Source: Candidatus Kaistella beijingensis
Lineage (GTDB): Bacteria > Bacteroidota > Bacteroidia > Flavobacteriales > Weeksellaceae
Length of the DNA: 64,000 bases
Direction: 5' to 3'
Assembly (NCBI RefSeq): GCF_020084865.1
Contig: NZ_CP071953.1
Location: 2,046,001 to 2,110,000, forward strand
Below the pieces are notes generated by a model, which worked only from the letters and a program-made list of their open reading frames with translations, was not told the DNA's origin and searched no databases. Each line of letters starts with the position of its first letter. The stretch's first letter is position 1. The position numbers and the translations under genes are program-made. Positions 60,958-64,000 of the stretch are shown here, piece by piece.

Positions 60958-61644
60958 ATGAGCAACAGAATCTTATTAGTAGAAGACGACCAAAGTTTTG
61001 GTGCGGTTTTGAAAGATTATTTAACGATAAATAATTTTGAAGTTACCCTCGCTACAGACGGCGAACAAGGGTTGAAAGAATTTACGGAAAACGAATTCGA
61101 TATTTGTATTTTCGATGTGATGATGCCTAAAAAAGACGGATTTTCTTTGGCGGAAGACGTGAAAAGAATTGATAAAAACACCCCGATTATTTTCCTCACC
61201 GCAAGAAATATGCGTGAAGATATCTTGAAAGGTTACCAAATCGGAGCCGATGATTATATTACGAAACCTTTTGACACAGAGCTTTTGCTGTATAAAATCA
61301 AGGCGATTCTTCAAAGAAGTACAGTGGTTGAAGATGACGAACAGGAACAGTTCAAAATCAGCAACATTTTCTTTGACTCGATGTTGAGACAGTTGAGAGT
61401 AGGAGATAACGAGTACAAACTTTCACCAAAGGAAAACGAATTGTTGAAACTTCTGTGCATGCACAGAAATGATTTCATGCCGAGAGATTTGGCACTGAGA
61501 AAAATTTGGAAAAAGGAAAATTACTTTACCGCACGAAGTATGGATGTTTACATCGCGAAGCTCCGTAAACTGTTGAAGGAAGATGACGGTTTGGAAATCA
61601 TCAACGTTCATGGTGAAGGTTTCAGACTGTTGGTGAAGAATTAG
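60958..61644 (+). CDS. OmpR-family response regulator, RprY-like
   Basis: 228 residues. Receiver domain (1-120) with acidic pocket Asp 10/11, phospho-acceptor Asp 53 in CIFDVMMPKKDGF, Thr in FLTARN and Lys in ITKPFD. A winged-helix DNA-binding domain follows (about 130-228: LSPKENELLKLL, RDLALRKIW, FTARSMDVYIAKLRKLL). It resembles the RprY regulators of Bacteroidota that respond to envelope or redox state. The kinase upstream is the likely partner. A small repeated motif (GTGAATAGTGAATT) lies in the gap between them. Confidence 0.95.
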   Translation: MSNRILLVEDDQSFGAVLKDYLTINNFEVTLATDGEQGLKEFTENEFDICIFDVMMPKKDGFSLAEDVKRIDKNTPIIFLTARNMREDILKGYQIGADDYITKPFDTELLLYKIKAILQRSTVVEDDEQEQFKISNIFFDSMLRQLRVGDNEYKLSPKENELLKLLCMHRNDFMPRDLALRKIWKKENYFTARSMDVYIAKLRKLLKEDDGLEIINVHGEGFRLLVKN

Positions 61645-61662
61645 TGTAATCACAACATAAAC

Positions 61663-61692
61663 AAAAAGTTCGGAAATTTTCCGAACTTTTTT
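61663..61692. terminator. Bidirectional terminator
   Basis: AAAAAGTTCGG (61663-61673) with CCGAACTTTTT (61681-61691), between the response regulator and the SPOR gene. Confidence 0.9.
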
Positions 61693-61718
61693 ATTTCTAA
61701 TAAAAAGTAATTTTCAAA

Positions 61719-62273
61719 TTATTTTGCTTCCACGCAGAAAACTCGGTATTGAATTGCCAAAGCGGATTTGAAGTACTGTCTGATTTTTGACAAATCTCCT
61801 GCCGCACTTTGTTTGGTAAGGTAACTTCCAGCCATTACTTTATAATTTGGTCTTAAAGAAGCGTCTATTTCCACTTTCATGTTTGGGAATCTTCTTCTGA
61901 AATACATCCCAACTTCTCTAGCTTCCTCATTGCTTTTTACCACCGCTAACTGAATTTTGTAGCCCATAATTCTTGGGTTTCTACGGCAAATTTCAGCTTG
62001 GGAAAGTTCTCTTTCTGGAACAACAATTTTAGGTGTAGTTGTTCTAGGTGTAGAATCCGAATCGTCATTCCAAGTTTTTCCTGAACCTGTATTGCTGGTT
62101 TTAGTGGCGCATTTATCTTCAATATTGCCTATCAAATCGTCAATTCTTTTATCCATAGAAATGGAAAGAGGCGTTCCCGCAATCGTGTCGTTTTTTACAA
62201 CTTGCTGTGCGTCAATTTGATTAATGGAGAATAAGGATAGAACTGCAATTATTTTAAGAATATATTTCATCAA
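61719..62273 (-). CDS. SPOR-domain secreted protein
   Basis: 184 residues. A signal peptide (about 1-22), a low-complexity Ser/Thr/Asp linker (about 55-85), and a C-terminal SPOR domain (about 100-182: GYKIQLAVVKSNEEAREVGMYF, then YKVMAGSYLTKQSAAGDLSKI). SPOR domains bind denuded glycan strands at division sites. Three Cys appear in the mature protein. A second Met allows a start at 62270. Its promoter has both boxes. Confidence 0.9.
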   Translation of the reverse strand: MMKYILKIIAVLSLFSINQIDAQQVVKNDTIAGTPLSISMDKRIDDLIGNIEDKCATKTSNTGSGKTWNDDSDSTPRTTTPKIVVPERELSQAEICRRNPRIMGYKIQLAVVKSNEEAREVGMYFRRRFPNMKVEIDASLRPNYKVMAGSYLTKQSAAGDLSKIRQYFKSALAIQYRVFCVEAK

Positions 62274-62287
62274 CTATTTATTTTGGG

Positions 62288-62317
62288 CAAATTTAATACA
62301 AATAAAATTTATACCAA
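62288..62317 (-). promoter_or_regulatory. Promoter of the SPOR-domain gene
   Basis: TTG (62317-62315), 19 bases, TAAATTTG (62295-62288) on the minus strand, 14 bases before the ATG. Confidence 0.65.
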
Positions 62318-62399
62318 TCTTTGTTATTTAGAACGGTTACAAATTAAATGAAATGACGAAAAGCAGACGCTGTTGCTGTTAAATTTCTGTTAAAAGTCT

Positions 62400-62407
62400 T
62401 ATTTTTG
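62400..62407 (+). promoter_or_regulatory. -7 box of the act operon
   Basis: TATTTTTG, about 50 bases before the actA ATG; a TTG at 62373 is 24 bases upstream, a slightly long spacing. Confidence 0.5.
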
Positions 62408-62457
62408 CCAAATTGAAAAGTAAACTCAATACATTTTAACAACCCAAGATTTTATAA

Positions 62458-63822
62458 ATGATTAGTTGGAGAAAGCATTACAAAAGGGGTCTGATTGCAA
62501 TAGGACTGTTGTTATCGACCAGTGCTTCTATTTACGCTCAAGGAGATGCCAAAAACGGTGAAAAGCTTTTCAAAGCGAACTGTACGGCGTGTCACGCATT
62601 AGACAAACAACTTGTGGGACCTGCTTTAGGCGGCGTAGTAGACAGACTCAAAAAAGAGCAGAATCTGGATACAGACTGGCTGCACAAGTGGATCAAAGAC
62701 AACGAAGCGCTCCGTAAATCTGGAGATAAATATGCAAACGAAGTTTTTGAAAAGTTCAACAAAACGGCGATGACTCCGTTTCCTAGTCTTTCCGACCAGG
62801 ATATTACCGATATTTTAGAGTACACTACTAATCCACCTGCACCAGAACCAGCTGCAGATGCTGCAACTGCTACTGACGCAAATTCAGTTCAGGCAATTGA
62901 AGCGGCTAAAAAAGAGTCGATGAATTCTAAAATCATCCTGATTTCTTTGGCTGCGATTGGCGGACTTCTTCTTTGGTTGCTTCTTAAATTAAGACAGCTC
63001 GTAAAACTTCAGCAAACGGATGAATTAGCGGGTCTTAATGCTACAAGAGCTTATTCATTCGCAGATCTTTACAAAAAATACCATTATGTAGGAAAGGGAA
63101 TCCTCGTTCTTCTTGGAATCTTTGCTGCATACGGAATTTGGAACTGGTTGATGTGGATTGGTGTTTACAAAGGCTACAAACCTGAACAACCTATTTATTT
63201 CTCTCATAAAATTCACGCAGGTGAGAATAAAATCGATTGTCAACTTTGTCACTCATCAGCAAAATATGGTAAGGTTTCTGAAATTCCTTCCATGAATGTT
63301 TGTATGAACTGCCACCGAAATATTTCCGAGTACAAAGGAAAATACATGGAGCCAGGAAAAGACAAGGCTTTCTACGACGGTGAAATTCAAAAAATATACG
63401 CTGCAACAGGTTGGGATCCAGCTACACAGCAATATACTGGAAAAACCAAACCAGTGGAATGGGTAAGAATTCACAATATGCCTGATTTCGTGTACTTTAA
63501 TCACGCTCAACACGTTGTTGCAGGTGAACAGGCGATTATCAATTCATACAACAAAAAAAATCCTGAGGCTAAAATCGATGTGGTTTGTAAAGCTTGTCAC
63601 GGACAAGTGGACACCATGAACGTGGTGCAAATGGCAAACGACTTCACAATGGGATGGTGTATCGAATGTCACAGAACAACAGAAGTTGATATGAACAACG
63701 GTTATAATAAAGAGTACTTCAAAAATCTACACGAGAAACTGAAAAAACAGTATCCAAAATCTGAAGGTAAGATTACAGTAGATGCAATTGGAGGTCTTGA
63801 GTGTGGTAAATGTCATTATTAA
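62458..63822 (+). CDS. actA: Alternative complex III subunit A, multihaem cytochrome c
   Basis: 454 residues. A signal peptide (about 1-28, ending YAQ), a mono-haem cytochrome c domain (about 29-125) with CTACH at 42-46, two membrane helices (about 157-176 and 217-238), and a C-terminal domain with five CxxCH motifs (CQLCH, CMNCH, CKACH, CIECH, CGKCH). ActA transfers electrons from the quinol-oxidising complex to terminal oxidases. The six-haem arrangement adds a separate mono-haem domain to the classical five-haem subunit. actB follows after 22 bases. Confidence 0.93.
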   Translation: MISWRKHYKRGLIAIGLLLSTSASIYAQGDAKNGEKLFKANCTACHALDKQLVGPALGGVVDRLKKEQNLDTDWLHKWIKDNEALRKSGDKYANEVFEKFNKTAMTPFPSLSDQDITDILEYTTNPPAPEPAADAATATDANSVQAIEAAKKESMNSKIILISLAAIGGLLLWLLLKLRQLVKLQQTDELAGLNATRAYSFADLYKKYHYVGKGILVLLGIFAAYGIWNWLMWIGVYKGYKPEQPIYFSHKIHAGENKIDCQLCHSSAKYGKVSEIPSMNVCMNCHRNISEYKGKYMEPGKDKAFYDGEIQKIYAATGWDPATQQYTGKTKPVEWVRIHNMPDFVYFNHAQHVVAGEQAIINSYNKKNPEAKIDVVCKACHGQVDTMNVVQMANDFTMGWCIECHRTTEVDMNNGYNKEYFKNLHEKLKKQYPKSEGKITVDAIGGLECGKCHY

Positions 63823-63844
63823 TAACGAAAAATTAGAAGTATCA

Positions 63845-64000
63845 ATGGCTTCAAATAAAATACAATTCAGAAGTATTCACGAATTAGAAGACCCAACTTT
63901 GACAGGAAGGTTGGCTCAAAAGGAGTTCCTTCAGGAAATTCCCGTGGATGAACAAACAGGTGAATTAAAACCTAATGAGTCGGAATCCACAGGAACTTCA
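63845..64000 (+). CDS. actB: Alternative complex III subunit B, start only
   Basis: 52 codons before the window ends: MASNKIQFRSIHELEDPTL with RLAQKEFLQEIP. This N-terminus is typical of the large iron-sulfur/molybdopterin-like ActB subunit, whose twin-arginine-like signal lies further downstream. The position immediately after actA supports the name. The frame stays open to the end of the window. Confidence 0.8.
   Translation, partial: MASNKIQFRSIHELEDPTLTGRLAQKEFLQEIPVDEQTGELKPNESESTGTS

Overview
The window is AT-rich chromosomal DNA from a Bacteroidota species, most likely a Flavobacteriales member close to Chryseobacterium/Kaistella (Weeksellaceae). Four things support this. Intergenic regions carry the Bacteroidota promoter signature (TTTG, 17-23 nt, TAnnTTTG) and almost no Shine-Dalgarno sites. 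Lineage-typical families are present (DUF5686, DUF4296, DUF4271, DUF3127, an RprY-like regulator, alternative complex III). A tryptophanase is present, as in indole-positive chryseobacteria. Several enzymes carry variants I recall from this phylum, such as an AccD and a queuine tRNA-ribosyltransferase without their zinc cysteines. The content is almost entirely core or housekeeping genes. I see no phage, conjugative element, intact insertion sequence, CRISPR array, rRNA operon or toxin/defence island.

Layout. 1-4.9 kb: Cys-rich secreted protein, L,D-transpeptidase-like protein, and two unrelated fumarases (class II and class I) transcribed divergently. 4.9-7.6 kb: repeat-rich gap, prfA, a second gene-poor gap, and a Leu-Gly-Leu tRNA operon on the minus strand. 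7.7-14.3 kb: DUF3127 protein, aat with a coupled DMT exporter, CBS-domain protein and NAD kinase, class II aldolase, accD. 14.4-21.4 kb: mostly minus-strand envelope genes around uvrB. 21.5-27.4 kb: pabB-pabC (folate), a DUF5686 outer-membrane protein, menD. 27.7-35.8 kb: EF-G-like paralogue, hemerythrin protein, esterase, tryptophanase, DUF502 protein, miaE, acyltransferase. 36.2-44.7 kb: rplU-rpmA, LpxH-like phosphatase, thiL, thioesterase, RdsA-type flavoprotein, cation/proton antiporter. 45.3-50.1 kb: rsfS-ftsH, LUD protein, cdsA-psd. 50.2-56 kb: birA, LptF/G-type permease, tgt, DUF4296 lipoprotein, polyprenol glycosyltransferase, DUF4271 protein with uroporphyrinogen-III synthase. 56-64 kb: oligopeptidase B, two-component system, SPOR-domain protein, and the first genes (actA, start of actB) of alternative complex III.

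How the genes work together. Respiration and cofactors are served by menD (menaquinone), hemD-like (haem), thiL (thiamine diphosphate), pabB/pabC (folate), nadK, birA with accD (fatty acids) and act (quinol oxidation). Envelope building is served by cdsA/psd, LptF/G, the LpxH-like enzyme, polyprenol-phosphate glycosyltransferase and the L,D-transpeptidase-like protein. Translation and tRNA modification are served by prfA, rplU/rpmA, rsfS, an EF-G paralogue, tgt, miaE and aat.

The most unusual material lies between genes. There are two copies of a composite repeat with shared flanks and interchangeable hairpin cores, two hairpins ending in the extra-stable GCGAAGC turn, two further long imperfect palindromes, a candidate minus-strand small RNA, and several promoters so close to the start codon that the mRNAs should be leaderless. 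In the proteins, the clearest oddities are the lost zinc cysteines in AccD and Tgt, the altered GTPase motifs of the EF-G paralogue, the doubled-length L21 and a six-haem ActA.
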